A stretch of DNA of 64,000 nt. Source: an uncultured beta proteobacterium. GTDB lineage: Bacteria > Pseudomonadota > Gammaproteobacteria > Burkholderiales > Burkholderiaceae_E. This document shows positions 16,691 through 26,691 of the stretch, one piece after another; position 1 is the stretch's first letter; each line of letters starts with the position of its first letter. A program made the position numbers and the translations under genes. Where the stretch lies: assembly GCA_903934295.1 (NCBI GenBank), contig CAIZNI010000071.1, forward strand, positions 124,001 to 188,000. The letters run 5' to 3'. Below the pieces are notes generated by a model. That model saw only the letters and a program-made list of their open reading frames with translations. It was not told the DNA's origin and did no database searches.

Positions 16691-19600
16691 ATGTCCGAGC
16701 CGAGTTTCGTCCACCTGCGGGTGCACACCGAGTATTCCATCAGCGACTCGATCGTGCGCATCGACGCGCTGGTCGACGCGGCCCTGGCCGATCGCCAGCC
16801 GGCGGTGGCGATCACCGACCTGAGCAACCTGTTCGGCTGGATCAAGTTCTACAAGGCGGCGCGCGCCAAGGGCATCAAGCCGCTGCTCGGCGTCGACGCC
16901 TGGCTCACCAACGAGGCCGAGCGCGACCGCCCGTTCCGGTTGCTGCTGCTGGCCACCAGCGCCCAGGGCTATCTGCGGCTGTGCGACCTCATCTCGCGAT
17001 CCTGGCTAACCAACGAATACCGTGGCCGCGCCGAGATGCTGGCGCGCTGGTTCGACGAACCCAATGACGGCCTGATCCTGCTCTCGGGCGCCCAGCACGG
17101 CGATGTCGGGCAGGCGCTGCTGGCCGGCAACCCCGAGGCGGCCGCGCGGCTCGCCAGGCAGTGGGCGGCGCGCTTTCCGCAGTCGTATTACCTCGAGGCC
17201 CAGCGGATCGGCACCCGCGACTCCGACACCCAGACCCGCGAGGCGGCGCATCTGGCGGCCGCGCTCGGGCTGCCGCTGGTGGCCACCCATCCGGTGCAGT
17301 TCCTGATCCGCGACGAGTTCCGCGCGCACGAGGCCCGGGTCTGCATCGCCGAGGGCGAGATCCTCGCCAACCCGCGGCGCACCCGCAAGTTCACCGACGA
17401 GCAGTACTTCCGGTCGCAGGCCGAGATGGCTGAGCGCTTCGCCGACCTGCCCCAGGCGCTGGCCAATTCGGTGCAGATCGCGCTGCGCTGCAGCGTCCCG
17501 ATGACGCTGGGCAAGCCGCGCCTGCCGCAGTTCCCCACGCCCGAAGGCATCACGCTCGACGACTTCCTGCGCCAGTGCGCCCGCGAGGGTCTGGCGCTGC
17601 GGATGGTCAAGCTCTTCCCGCACCCCCAGGAGCGCGAGCAGCGCCGCGCGCAGTACGAGGCCCGCCTGGTCTACGAGTGCGACACCATCGTCCAGATGGG
17701 GTTCCCGGGCTACTTCCTGATCGTGGCCGACTTCATCAACTGGGCCAAGCAGAACGGCGTGCCGGTCGGGCCGGGCCGCGGCTCGGGTGCCGGCTCGCTG
17801 GTGGCCTTCGCGCTGGGCATCACCGACCTGGACCCGATCCCCTACGCGCTGCTGTTCGAGCGCTTCCTGAATCCGGAGCGGGTGTCGATGCCCGACTTCG
17901 ACATCGATTTCTGCCAGGACAACCGCTACAAGGTCATCGAGTACGTCCGCAACAAGTACGGCGAGCAGGCAGTGAGCCAGATCGCCACCTTCGGCACCAT
18001 GGCCTCCAAGGCGGTGATCCGCGATGCCGGGCGGGTGCTCGACATGGGCTACAACTTCTGCGACCAGCTCTCCAAGCTGATCCCGGTGGTGCAGAACAAG
18101 CCGGTGTCGCTGGCCAAGGCGCGCGAGACCGAGCCGCTGCTGGCCGAGCGCGAGAAGAAGGAGGACGAGGTGCGCGCGCTGCTGGCGCTCGCCGAGCCCC
18201 TCGAGGACCTGGCGCGCAACGTCGGCATGCACGCGGGCGGTGTGCTGATCGCGCCGGGCCGGCTCACCGATTTCTGCCCGCTGTACAAGGCGCCCGGCAC
18301 CGATTCGGTGATCAGCCAGTACGACAAGGACGACGTCGAGGCGGTCGGGCTGGTCAAGTTCGACTTCCTGGGGCTGCGCAACCTCACCATCATCCAGCTC
18401 GCGGTCGAGTACATCAACGCCCGCCGGCCCGAATCGCCCATCGACCTGGCCACGCTCGCCTTCGACGATCCGCGCGCCTATCAGGTGCTCAAGGACGCCA
18501 ACACCACCGCGATCTTTCAGGTGGAAGGCGAGGGCATGAAGAAGCTTCTCAAGAAGCTGGCGCCCGACCGCTTCGAGGACATCATCGCGGTGCTGGCGCT
18601 GTACCGTCCCGGGCCGCTGGGCTCGGGCATGGTCGATGACTTCATCCTGCGCAAGAAGGGCCAGCAGAAGATCGATTACTTCCACCCCGACCTGCAGCAG
18701 TGCCTGGAGCCGACCTACGGCGTGATCGTGTATCAGGAACAGGTGATGCAGATCGCGCAGATCATCGGCGGCTACACGCTCGGTGGCGCCGACCTGCTGC
18801 GTCGCGCGATGGGCAAGAAGAAGGCCGAGGAAATGGCCGAGCACCGCGGCCTGTTCGTCGAGGGCGCGCTCAAGAAGTCCTACACCGCCGAGCTGGCCAA
18901 CAAGCTGTTCGACCTGATGGCGATGTTCGCCGAGTACGGCTTCAACAAGTCGCACACCGCCGCCTATGCGGTGGTCACGTACCACACCGCCTGGCTCAAG
19001 GCGCATTACCCGGCCGAGTTCCTCGCCGCCACGCTGTCCTCCGACATGGACGACACCGACAAGGTGCAGCTGTTCGTCTCCGATGCCAAGGGCAACGGCG
19101 TGTCGGTGCTGCCCCCCGACATCAACCGGTCGGGCTTTCGCTTCGAGCCGGTGGTGGTCGAGCCGACCCGGGCGGCCAAGGCCGATCGCGCGATCCGCTA
19201 CGGGCTGGGCGCGGTCAAGGGCACCGGCGAGTCGGCGGTGCTCAACATCCTGAAGGTGCGCGCGGCCGGCCCCTTCGAGAGCCTGTTCGATTTCTGCGGT
19301 CGGGTCGACCGCCGGGTGGTCAACCGGCGCTCGATCGAGGCGCTCGCGCGCGGTGGCGCCTTCGATGCGCTGGACCCCGATCGCGCCCGCGTGCTGGTCA
19401 ATGTCGCCCAGGCGATGGAAGCGGCCGAAGCGCGCGACGCGGCGATCGACCAGGTGAGTCTGTTCGGCACGGGTGACGGGGCGGGCGATGCGCCGATCCG
19501 CTGGCAGGCCGCGCCGGCCTGGGGCGAGCGCCAGCGGCTGCAGGAGGAGAAGGCAGCGCTCGGCTTCTTTCTGACCGGTCACCTGTTCACCGGCTTTCAG

Positions 19601-20155
19601 GACGAGGTCCGGCGGTTCGCGCGCACCCGCCTGGTGGACGTGCAGCCGGGCCAGCAGCCGGTCTGGCTGGCCGGCATCGTCGCCTCGCAGCGCACCCAGA
19701 TGACCCGGCGCGGCAAGATGAGCGCGGTCATGCTCGACGACGACTCCGGCAAGATCGAGCTCGCGGTCTACAACGAGCTGTTCGAGCGGCACCGCAGCCT
19801 GATCCGCGACGACGAGCTGCTGATCGTGCTGGCCAAGGTCAGCAAGGACGAGTACAGCGGCGGCATGCGGGTGGTGGCCGAGCGGGTGCTCGACCTGGCC
19901 GGTGCGCGCCAGGAGTTCGGCAAGCGGCTGCGCATCAGCCTGAACGGGGTCGCCGATGCGATGGCGCTGCGCGGCGCGATCGAGCCCTATGCGGGCATCT
20001 CCGAGACGCCGCTGCCGGTGCTGGTCGAGTACGGCAACGCCGACGGCCGCTGCGCGGTCGAACTGGGTGAGCGCTGGCGGGTCTGCCCGCGCGAGGACCT
20101 GCTGGCCGATGTGCGCCGGCGCCTGCATCCGCTTGCCGTCCAGGTCGAGTATTGA
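16691..20155 (+). CDS. dnaE: DNA polymerase III alpha subunit
   Basis: 1154 residues, the length of DnaE1 (E. coli 1160). The N-terminal PHP domain opens with HLRVHTEYSISDS. The palm carries PDFDIDFCQDNR (Asp at about 402 and 404) and VKFDFLGLRNLTI (Asp at about 558), aligning with the three metal-binding Asp of the family. GPGRGSGAGSLVAFAL is the conserved beta-NT segment, and the tail includes the OB fold. It is the replicative polymerase. Its TGA overlaps a TTG start of the next gene, so lipopolysaccharide genes follow in a tight run. Confidence 0.97.
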   Translation: MSEPSFVHLRVHTEYSISDSIVRIDALVDAALADRQPAVAITDLSNLFGWIKFYKAARAKGIKPLLGVDAWLTNEAERDRPFRLLLLATSAQGYLRLCDLISRSWLTNEYRGRAEMLARWFDEPNDGLILLSGAQHGDVGQALLAGNPEAAARLARQWAARFPQSYYLEAQRIGTRDSDTQTREAAHLAAALGLPLVATHPVQFLIRDEFRAHEARVCIAEGEILANPRRTRKFTDEQYFRSQAEMAERFADLPQALANSVQIALRCSVPMTLGKPRLPQFPTPEGITLDDFLRQCAREGLALRMVKLFPHPQEREQRRAQYEARLVYECDTIVQMGFPGYFLIVADFINWAKQNGVPVGPGRGSGAGSLVAFALGITDLDPIPYALLFERFLNPERVSMPDFDIDFCQDNRYKVIEYVRNKYGEQAVSQIATFGTMASKAVIRDAGRVLDMGYNFCDQLSKLIPVVQNKPVSLAKARETEPLLAEREKKEDEVRALLALAEPLEDLARNVGMHAGGVLIAPGRLTDFCPLYKAPGTDSVISQYDKDDVEAVGLVKFDFLGLRNLTIIQLAVEYINARRPESPIDLATLAFDDPRAYQVLKDANTTAIFQVEGEGMKKLLKKLAPDRFEDIIAVLALYRPGPLGSGMVDDFILRKKGQQKIDYFHPDLQQCLEPTYGVIVYQEQVMQIAQIIGGYTLGGADLLRRAMGKKKAEEMAEHRGLFVEGALKKSYTAELANKLFDLMAMFAEYGFNKSHTAAYAVVTYHTAWLKAHYPAEFLAATLSSDMDDTDKVQLFVSDAKGNGVSVLPPDINRSGFRFEPVVVEPTRAAKADRAIRYGLGAVKGTGESAVLNILKVRAAGPFESLFDFCGRVDRRVVNRRSIEALARGGAFDALDPDRARVLVNVAQAMEAAEARDAAIDQVSLFGTGDGAGDAPIRWQAAPAWGERQRLQEEKAALGFFLTGHLFTGFQDEVRRFARTRLVDVQPGQQPVWLAGIVASQRTQMTRRGKMSAVMLDDDSGKIELAVYNELFERHRSLIRDDELLIVLAKVSKDEYSGGMRVVAERVLDLAGARQEFGKRLRISLNGVADAMALRGAIEPYAGISETPLPVLVEYGNADGRCAVELGERWRVCPREDLLADVRRRLHPLAVQVEY

Positions 20156-21312
20156 GACCGCTCTCGATCGCCATCGTGCGGGCCCGCTACAACCCGTTCG
20201 GCGGGGCCGAGCGCTATGCGCAGCGGGCGATGGCCGCGCTGGCGGCGGCCGGCGTCAGCCTGACCGTGATCGCGCGGCGCTGGCCGGCCGGCGCGCTCGA
20301 GGGCCTGCCGGTGCGCCTGTCGCTGCTGCGGGTCGATCCCTTCCATCTGGGGAGCCTGTGGCGCGACTGGTCGTTCGCCCGGGCGGTGCGCCGTCTGCTG
20401 GGCGGGTCGCGCTTCGATCTCGTCCAGAGTCACGAGCGGGTGGCCGGGGTCAGCGTCTATCGGGCCGGTGACGGCGTGCACGCGGCCTATCTCGAGGCGC
20501 GCAGCCGGGTGCTGCCGCCCTGGCGCGCGGCGCTGATGCGCCTGGATCCGCATCACCGCTGGGTGCTGCGCGAAGAGCGCCGGATGTTCACCCACCCGGC
20601 GCTGCGGGCGGTGATCTGCAATTCCACTGCGGTGCTCGAGGACATCCGCCAGCGCTTCGGCGTGGCCCCCGAGCGGCTGCATCTGCTGCGCAACGGCCTG
20701 GACCTGCAGCGTTTCCAGCCGCCAGTGGCCGGGCAGCGCGAGCAGGCGCGCGCCGGCTTCGGGCTGAGCGCCGACGAGCCGGTGTTTGCCTTCGTCGGCT
20801 CGGGTTTTCAGCGCAAGGGGCTGGCTGCCGCCGTCGCGGCCCTGGCCGCCACACCGGGCGACCCGGTGCTGCTGGTGGCCGGCACCGACCGGCATCTGCG
20901 GCAGTACCGCGCCCTGGCCGAGCGGCTCGGCGTGGCCGCGCGGGTGCGCTTTCTGGGCGGGCTCGACGATGTCCGCCCGGTGCTGTGGGCGGCCGATGCC
21001 TTCCTCGCGCCCGCGCTCTACGACCCTTTCCCCAATGCCGCCCTCGAGGCGCTGGCCTGCGGGCTGCCGGTGATCGCCAGCCCGGCCTGCGGCGTCAGCG
21101 AGCTGATCGAACCGGGCCGCAACGGGTTCGTGCACGACGCGCTCGATGTTCCCGCGATCGCCGCGTCGATGGCCCGGCTGGCGGTCGAGCGCACCGACGA
21201 CCGCTGGCGCCGGGCGGCTCGCGAGGCCGCGCTGCCGTGGTCGCTCGACGCCGCCGCCCAGTCGCTGCTAGCCCTCTATCGCCAGCTGCTGGCGCAGGTT
21301 TCCACCCCATGA
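20152..21312 (+). CDS. GT4 glycosyltransferase, WaaG-like (lipopolysaccharide core)
   Basis: 386 residues, GT-B fold. The N-terminal RYNPFGGAERYAQRAM is the WaaG-type acceptor loop; FVGSGFQRKGL lies in the nucleotide-sugar domain; the E-x7-E motif region is ALYDPFPNAALEALACGLPV. These enzymes add a sugar to heptose in the lipopolysaccharide inner core. The only sensible start is a TTG overlapping the dnaE stop (TTGA). The stop overlaps the msbA start (ATGA), so it is bracketed by coupled junctions. Confidence 0.83.
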   Translation: MRPLSIAIVRARYNPFGGAERYAQRAMAALAAAGVSLTVIARRWPAGALEGLPVRLSLLRVDPFHLGSLWRDWSFARAVRRLLGGSRFDLVQSHERVAGVSVYRAGDGVHAAYLEARSRVLPPWRAALMRLDPHHRWVLREERRMFTHPALRAVICNSTAVLEDIRQRFGVAPERLHLLRNGLDLQRFQPPVAGQREQARAGFGLSADEPVFAFVGSGFQRKGLAAAVAALAATPGDPVLLVAGTDRHLRQYRALAERLGVAARVRFLGGLDDVRPVLWAADAFLAPALYDPFPNAALEALACGLPVIASPACGVSELIEPGRNGFVHDALDVPAIAASMARLAVERTDDRWRRAAREAALPWSLDAAAQSLLALYRQLLAQVSTP

Positions 21313-23051
21313 TCCAAAGTCTGGTCATCTACCGCCGGCTGATGGGCTACACCCGGCCCTATCTGCGCGGCTTCGCCCTGGCCCTGGTCGCAATGGTGAT
21401 CGCTGCCGCCACCGAGCCGCTGTTCCCGGCGCTCATGAAACCCCTGCTCGACCGCGGCTTCGTCGACAAGTCGGGCATCCAGCTCTGGTATGTGCCGGTG
21501 GCGATCATCGGCATCTTCGTGGTCCGCGGCATCGCCACCTTCACCAGCAACTATGCGCTGTCGTGGGTCGCCAACCATGTGCTGGCCGACATGCGCCGCG
21601 AGATGTTCGCCCACATGCTGCGCCTGCCGGCCGACGACTTCGAGCGCGAAGCCTCCGGGATGCTGATCTCCAAGATCGTGTTCGAGGTCAACAACGTGAC
21701 GGTGGCCGCCACCCGTGTGCTGACCACGGTGGTGCGCGACAGCCTGGTGATCGTCGGCCTGCTGGGCTGGCTGCTCTACCTGAACTGGCAGCTCACGCTG
21801 GTGGCGATCGCGCTGATCCCGGTGATCGCCATCGTCGTCACTCTGGCCAGCCGGCGCATGCGTCACCTGAACCGCCAGAGTCTGGAGCACACCGGCGAAC
21901 TCACCCGGGTGGTCGAGGAGGCGGTCCACGGCTACAAGGTCATCAAGGTGTTCGGCGCCTACGAACGCGAGACGACGCTGTTCGGGCGTACCGTCGATCG
22001 GCTGCGTGGGTTCGCGATGCGCCACGCGGTGGCCAGCGGCGCGACGGTGCCGATCACGCAGCTGTGCGCCGCGGTGGCGGTGGCCACGGTGGTGTCGATG
22101 GCGCTGGTGCAGTCGATCAACAACGAGACGACGGTGGGCGGCTTCGTGTCCTTCATCACCGGCATGCTGATGCTGCTGGCGCCGCTCAAGCACCTGGCCG
22201 ACATCAACGGCCCGCTGCAGCGCGGCCTGGCGGCGGCCGAGAGCGTGTTCGAGCTGCTCGATCACGTCGCCGAGCCCGACACCGGCACCCGGCGGCTGGC
22301 GCGCTGCGAGGGCGAGCTGGTCTTCGAGCAGGTGCGGCTGCGCTATCCCGGCACCGAGCGCGATGCGCTGGCCGGCATCGACCTGACGATCCGCCCGGGC
22401 GAACTGATCGCGCTGGTCGGCGGATCGGGCGGTGGCAAGACGACGCTGGTGAACCTGCTGCCGCGCTTCATCGCGCCCACCAGCGGGCGCATCCTGCTCG
22501 ACGGCGTGCCGCTGGCCGACCTGACGCTGGCCAGCCTGCGTGAGCAGATGGCGCTGGTGAGCCAGGACATCGTGCTGTTCAACGACACGGTCCGCGCCAA
22601 CGTCACTTTCGGCGTGGCTCGGGCGGTCGATGATTCCGAGGTCTGGCGGGCGCTCGAGCAGGCGGCGCTGGCCGACTATGTGCGCTCGCTGCCGGCCGGT
22701 CTGGACAGCGCGGCCGGTGAGCGCGGCGCGCGGCTCTCGGGCGGTCAGCGCCAGCGGCTGGCGATCGCGCGCGCGCTGCTCAAGAACGCACCGATCCTGC
22801 TGCTCGACGAGGCCACCTCGGCACTCGACTCGCAAACCGAACACGATGTGCAGCAAGCGCTGGAGCGCTCGATGAGCGGGCGCACGACGCTGGTGATCGC
22901 GCACCGGCTGTCCACCGTCGAGCGGGCCGACCGCATCGTCGTCCTGGAGGGCGGGCGCATCGTCGAGCAGGGGCGGCACGCCGAGCTGGTCGCGCGCGAC
23001 GGCCCCTATGCCCGGCTGCATCGGGTGCAATTCACCCCGCTCGAGACCTGA
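21309..23051 (+). CDS. msbA: Lipid A export ABC transporter, ATP-binding/permease
   Basis: 580 residues, the MsbA length. Six membrane helices lie in residues 1-320, with the coupling stretch LTRVVEEAVHGYKVIKVFGAYERE typical of MsbA. The nucleotide-binding domain has Walker A VGGSGGGKTTL (about 371-381), Q-loop LVSQDIVLFNDT, signature LSGGQRQRLAIARALL, Walker B ILLLDEATSALD and the H-loop IAHRLSTV. It flips lipid A-core across the inner membrane. Its ATG overlaps the preceding transferase stop, consistent with the flanking lipopolysaccharide genes. Confidence 0.95.
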   Translation: MIQSLVIYRRLMGYTRPYLRGFALALVAMVIAAATEPLFPALMKPLLDRGFVDKSGIQLWYVPVAIIGIFVVRGIATFTSNYALSWVANHVLADMRREMFAHMLRLPADDFEREASGMLISKIVFEVNNVTVAATRVLTTVVRDSLVIVGLLGWLLYLNWQLTLVAIALIPVIAIVVTLASRRMRHLNRQSLEHTGELTRVVEEAVHGYKVIKVFGAYERETTLFGRTVDRLRGFAMRHAVASGATVPITQLCAAVAVATVVSMALVQSINNETTVGGFVSFITGMLMLLAPLKHLADINGPLQRGLAAAESVFELLDHVAEPDTGTRRLARCEGELVFEQVRLRYPGTERDALAGIDLTIRPGELIALVGGSGGGKTTLVNLLPRFIAPTSGRILLDGVPLADLTLASLREQMALVSQDIVLFNDTVRANVTFGVARAVDDSEVWRALEQAALADYVRSLPAGLDSAAGERGARLSGGQRQRLAIARALLKNAPILLLDEATSALDSQTEHDVQQALERSMSGRTTLVIAHRLSTVERADRIVVLEGGRIVEQGRHAELVARDGPYARLHRVQFTPLET

Positions 23052-23074
23052 GCCCCACCCCGGCGAGACCCGCG

Positions 23075-24172
23075 ATGCGCATTCTTCACACCGAAGCCTC
23101 CTGCGGCTGGGGCGGCCAGGAAATCCGGATCCTCGACGAGGCCGCCGGCATGATCGAGCGCGGCCACGAACTCTGGCTTGCCTGCCCGCCCGAGGCGCCG
23201 ATCGCCCAGGCTGCGCCCGGGCGCGGCCTGCGGGTGGTGACGCTGCCGATCGGGCGCAAGCGCCTGGGCGGCGTGCTCGCGATGCGCACGCTGCTGCGCA
23301 ACGAGCGCTTTGACATCGTCAATGCCCACAGTTCCACCGACAGCTGGCTGTCGGCGCTGGCCTGCGCGAGCCTGGCCGACGCGCCCCCGCTCGTGCGCAC
23401 CCGCCACATCTCGGCGCCAGTGGCGCGCAGCGCGGCCAACCGCTGGCTCTATGCCCGCGCGAGCCGCTTCGTGGTGACCACCGGCGAACGTCTGCGCGAG
23501 GAACTGATCGCCGGCCTGGCCTGCGATCCGGCCCGGGTGGTGTCGATTCCCACCGGCATCGACGACCAGCGGTTTCGCCCGGTCAGCGGACCGGACGAGC
23601 GACGCGCGCTGCGCGCCGGGCTCGGGCTGCCCGATGACCGCTACCTGATCGGCATCGTGGCCACGCTGCGCAGCTGGAAGGGGCACCGCTTCCTGATCGA
23701 GGCAGTGGCTGCCCTGCCGATGGCCGCCCAGCTGGTGATCGTGGGCGATGGTCCCCAGGCCCCGGCGCTGCAGGCGCAGGCGGCCGCGCTGGGCCGGCCT
23801 GATCTGGTGCGTTTTGCCGGGCAGCAGGAAGAGGTGGCGCCCTGGCTGCGCGCCTTCGACGCCTTCGCCTTGCCGTCGTATGCCAACGAGGGCGTGCCGC
23901 AGGCGCTGATGCAGGCGATGTTTTCGGGGCTGCCCTGCGTCACCACCGCCGCCGGGGCGATCGGCGAGATCGCGTTGCCCGGCGCGACCGCGGTGGTGGT
24001 GCCGATGCAGGACGCCGCGGCGCTGGGCCAGGCGCTGGCGGGCCTGTATCGCGACCCGGCCTGGCGGCGGGCGCTGGGCGAGCGGGCCCGGGCGCATGTG
24101 CTCGACGGCTTCACCCGCGAACGCATGATCGACCGGATGCTGGGCGTCTTCGAGAGCGCACGGCGACGATGA
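23075..24172 (+). CDS. GT4 glycosyltransferase (lipopolysaccharide core or O-antigen)
   Basis: 365 residues, GT-B fold. RILHTEASCGWGGQEIRILDEAAGM is the donor/acceptor opening with the Gly-Gly loop; VATLRSWKGHRFLIEAV begins the C-terminal domain; LPSYANEGVPQALMQAMFSGLPCV is the E-x7-E region. It follows msbA by 23 bp and its TGA overlaps the ATG of the O-antigen ligase gene. Sugar specificity cannot be read from sequence. Confidence 0.85.
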   Translation: MRILHTEASCGWGGQEIRILDEAAGMIERGHELWLACPPEAPIAQAAPGRGLRVVTLPIGRKRLGGVLAMRTLLRNERFDIVNAHSSTDSWLSALACASLADAPPLVRTRHISAPVARSAANRWLYARASRFVVTTGERLREELIAGLACDPARVVSIPTGIDDQRFRPVSGPDERRALRAGLGLPDDRYLIGIVATLRSWKGHRFLIEAVAALPMAAQLVIVGDGPQAPALQAQAAALGRPDLVRFAGQQEEVAPWLRAFDAFALPSYANEGVPQALMQAMFSGLPCVTTAAGAIGEIALPGATAVVVPMQDAAALGQALAGLYRDPAWRRALGERARAHVLDGFTRERMIDRMLGVFESARRR

Positions 24173-25467
24173 ACTCCGTCGCTTGGCCGGTCTCGCGCAC
24201 CGAGCGGTTTCTGCTGGCGGCGCTGCTGCTGGTGGTACCGCTGCTGGAAGTACCCAAGCACCTGTTCTGGGTGGCCTGGGTCGGTGTGTCGCTGACGATG
24301 CTGTGGCGCGGCCGTGGCCTCGGCGGTCCGGCGCAATCGGGCTGGCAGCCCTGGGACGCGCTGCTGGGCGCGGTGCTGGTGGCGGCCCTGCTGGCGGGCG
24401 CCGGATTCGCCGATCCGGGTTCCTCGCTCGCCGCCACCGGCGACACCCTGCGGCTGGTGTCGGTGCCGTGGCTGATGGCCCGGCGCGGTTACCGGGTGGC
24501 CGACTGCCTGCCGCTGCTGTGGGCGGCGCTGGCCGGCACCGTACTGGCGACCGTCTGGGGCTTCATCGACATCTTCCGGGCCACGGCCCCGATGTTTCTC
24601 GAGCTCAACTCGGTGGGTCACGTCAACCATTCCTCGATCTATCTCGCGATCGCGTTCGGCTGCGCGCTGGGGCTGGCGCTGGCGGATCGCGCCCAGGGGC
24701 GCGGTCTGGCCCTGGCGGCCGCGCTGCTGCTCGCCGCGGCGCTGATGGCCACCGGCAGCCGGGCCTCGGCGGGTGCCGCGGTGGGGTTCGTGCTGCTGCT
24801 GGGCTGGAGCGCGCCCTTTTCCGGGACCGATCCGGCCAGGGCGGCCCGGCGCCGGTTGCGGTTTCGCGTCGGTCTGCTGGTGCTGGTGCTGGCCGCGGGC
24901 GGCGTCTATCGGCTGGCCACCGGCCTGAGCGACAAGCGCCTGCAGCCCGAAGGGCAGGGACTCATCGAGAAATTCGTCTTTCAGGCGTCGGTGGGGGCGC
25001 CCACCTCGCATCGCGATGGCCTGCTGCGGCTCGCGCTGGCCGCCGCCGGAGCGCATCCGCTGGTCGGGCTGGGCAACGGCGGCTTCCGGCGCCTGACGCC
25101 CGAGCGGGTCTGCGCCGAGATCATCGTGCCGCCCGCGGGACAGCCCTGCGACACCGCCCGCTACTTCTTTTCCTCACACGCCCACAGCCTGTACGCCAAC
25201 ACGCTGGCCGAGCGCGGCCTGGTCGGTCTGGCGGCGTTGCTGGCGCTGCTCGGCGCCTGGGCGCTGCGCTTGCGGCGCACGCTGGACTGGGCGCGCGCCG
25301 ATCACCGGCAGGCCGGCATCTGGGTGGCCTCGCTGGCAGGGCTCAGCGTGACCGCGTTTGCCGGACTGCTGAACACGTCACTGCACCATGAACACGGACT
25401 GCTGGCCATGGCCACGCTGGGCATGCTGCTGGCGGCCAGCGCCCCGCCGCGGGGTGCTCCGGCGTGA
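24169..25467 (+). CDS. waaL: O-antigen ligase family protein
   Basis: 432 residues with about 11-12 membrane helices. The large periplasmic loop holds SSHAHSLYANTLAERGLVGLAAL, the Wzy_C/WaaL signature with the conserved His. The family joins undecaprenyl-linked O-antigen to lipid A-core in the periplasm; Wzy polymerases share the fold, but position right after core transferases and msbA favours the ligase. The start overlaps the previous stop (ATGA). Confidence 0.82.
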   Translation: MNSVAWPVSRTERFLLAALLLVVPLLEVPKHLFWVAWVGVSLTMLWRGRGLGGPAQSGWQPWDALLGAVLVAALLAGAGFADPGSSLAATGDTLRLVSVPWLMARRGYRVADCLPLLWAALAGTVLATVWGFIDIFRATAPMFLELNSVGHVNHSSIYLAIAFGCALGLALADRAQGRGLALAAALLLAAALMATGSRASAGAAVGFVLLLGWSAPFSGTDPARAARRRLRFRVGLLVLVLAAGGVYRLATGLSDKRLQPEGQGLIEKFVFQASVGAPTSHRDGLLRLALAAAGAHPLVGLGNGGFRRLTPERVCAEIIVPPAGQPCDTARYFFSSHAHSLYANTLAERGLVGLAALLALLGAWALRLRRTLDWARADHRQAGIWVASLAGLSVTAFAGLLNTSLHHEHGLLAMATLGMLLAASAPPRGAPA

Positions 25468-25532
25468 GCGTGTGCGGCTCAGCGCCCGTCGGCGGCGCGT
25501 GTGGCTCAGCCCGCGCCGCCGGCCCGCGCCGC

Positions 25533-26555
25533 TCAGCGCCCGTGATATTCCCGGAACCACTTCACGAAGTGGGCGAGCCCTTCGGTCAGCGGCACCTCGG
25601 GCAGGCGGCCGGTGGCGCGCGCCAGCTTGGTGGTGTCGGCGAAGGTCTGTCTGACATCGCCCGGCTGCATGCCCAGCTCGCGGCGGATCGCGCACTTGCC
25701 GGTCTGCCCCTCGAGCAGGGTCAGCAGCGCATTCACCGAGACCGGGTCGCTGCGCCCGATGTTGTAGACCTCGAAGGGGGCCCAGCTGGTGTCGGGCGAG
25801 GTGGCCGTCCATTGCGCGGGGTCGGTGCTGCCGCTGCGGGTCGGGGGGCGCGCCAGCAGGGCCACGGTGGCCGCGGCGGCGTCCTCCACAAAAGTGAAGT
25901 CGCGCTGCAGTTCGCCGGCGCCATAGACATCGATCGGGCGTCCGGCCAGCAGCGCGTCGGTGAATTTCCACATCGCCATGTCGGGCCGGCCCCAGGGTCC
26001 GTAGACCGTGAAGTAGCGCAGCATCGTCACCGGCAGGGAAAACAGGTGGGCGTAGCTGTGGGCCATCAGTTCGTTGGCCCGCTTGGTGGCCGCGTAGAAG
26101 CTCACCGGGTGGTCGACCGGATCGGTCTCGGCGAACGGGACCCGGGTGTTGCCGCCGTAGACGCTCGAACTGCTGGCGAACACCAGGTGGCGCACCGCAT
26201 GACGGCGGCAGTTCTCCAGGATGGCGGTGCTGCCGACCAGGTTCGAGGAGGAGTAGTCGAACGGATGCTCCAGCGCATGGCGCACCCCCGCCTGCGCGGC
26301 GAGGTGGATCACCTGGCCGGGGCTGGTGCGCTCGAACACCGCCGCCACCGCCGGCGTGTCGGCCAGGTCGATGCGGTGGAATTCGAAGTTCTCGTTGGGC
26401 CGCAGTCGCGCCAGGCGCGCCTCTTTCAGGGCCGGGTCGTAGTAGTCGTTGAGGTTGTCGATCCCGACCACCCGATGGCCCTCGGCCAGCAGGCGCTGGC
26501 AGACATGCATGCCGATGAAGCCGGCGGCGCCGGTGACCAGGACAGTGGGAGACAT
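25533..26555 (-). CDS. UDP-glucuronate 4-epimerase-like NAD-dependent epimerase
   Basis: 340 residues, an extended short-chain dehydrogenase. VLVTGAAGFIGMHV binds NAD; NLNDYYDPALKEARLARL is diagnostic of the UDP-glucuronate 4-epimerase branch; SSSSVYGG and SFYAATKRANE give the catalytic Ser and Tyr-x3-Lys; LRYFTVYGPWGRPDMAM follows. It should make UDP-galacturonate for surface polysaccharide. The ATG at 26555 is preceded by weak purine-rich sequence. It converges on the ligase gene across 65 bp of repeated GGCTCAGCGCCCG-like sequence. Confidence 0.88.
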   Translation of the reverse strand: MSPTVLVTGAAGFIGMHVCQRLLAEGHRVVGIDNLNDYYDPALKEARLARLRPNENFEFHRIDLADTPAVAAVFERTSPGQVIHLAAQAGVRHALEHPFDYSSSNLVGSTAILENCRRHAVRHLVFASSSSVYGGNTRVPFAETDPVDHPVSFYAATKRANELMAHSYAHLFSLPVTMLRYFTVYGPWGRPDMAMWKFTDALLAGRPIDVYGAGELQRDFTFVEDAAAATVALLARPPTRSGSTDPAQWTATSPDTSWAPFEVYNIGRSDPVSVNALLTLLEGQTGKCAIRRELGMQPGDVRQTFADTTKLARATGRLPEVPLTEGLAHFVKWFREYHGR

Positions 26556-26691
26556 GGGTGAGTCGCGCAGGCCATAAAATGTCGAGGATACCAGCGCGTC
26601 CTGGCGCCAGTGCCGCGCCAGGGCCTTCGAACGGCCGGCCGGCCCCGGCTGGCGTCGCGCGCCGGGTTCCCGTGCAAGGTCTGCTCCCCTG

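Noticed and set aside
17006-20128. 1040-codon open frame on the minus strand
   Set aside because: Antisense to dnaE, which is intact with all catalytic Asp; composition is shadow-like.
25468-25532. Repeated GGCTCAGCGCCCG-like sequence as a terminator
   Set aside because: Short imperfect direct repeats only; no clear stem of useful length was found.
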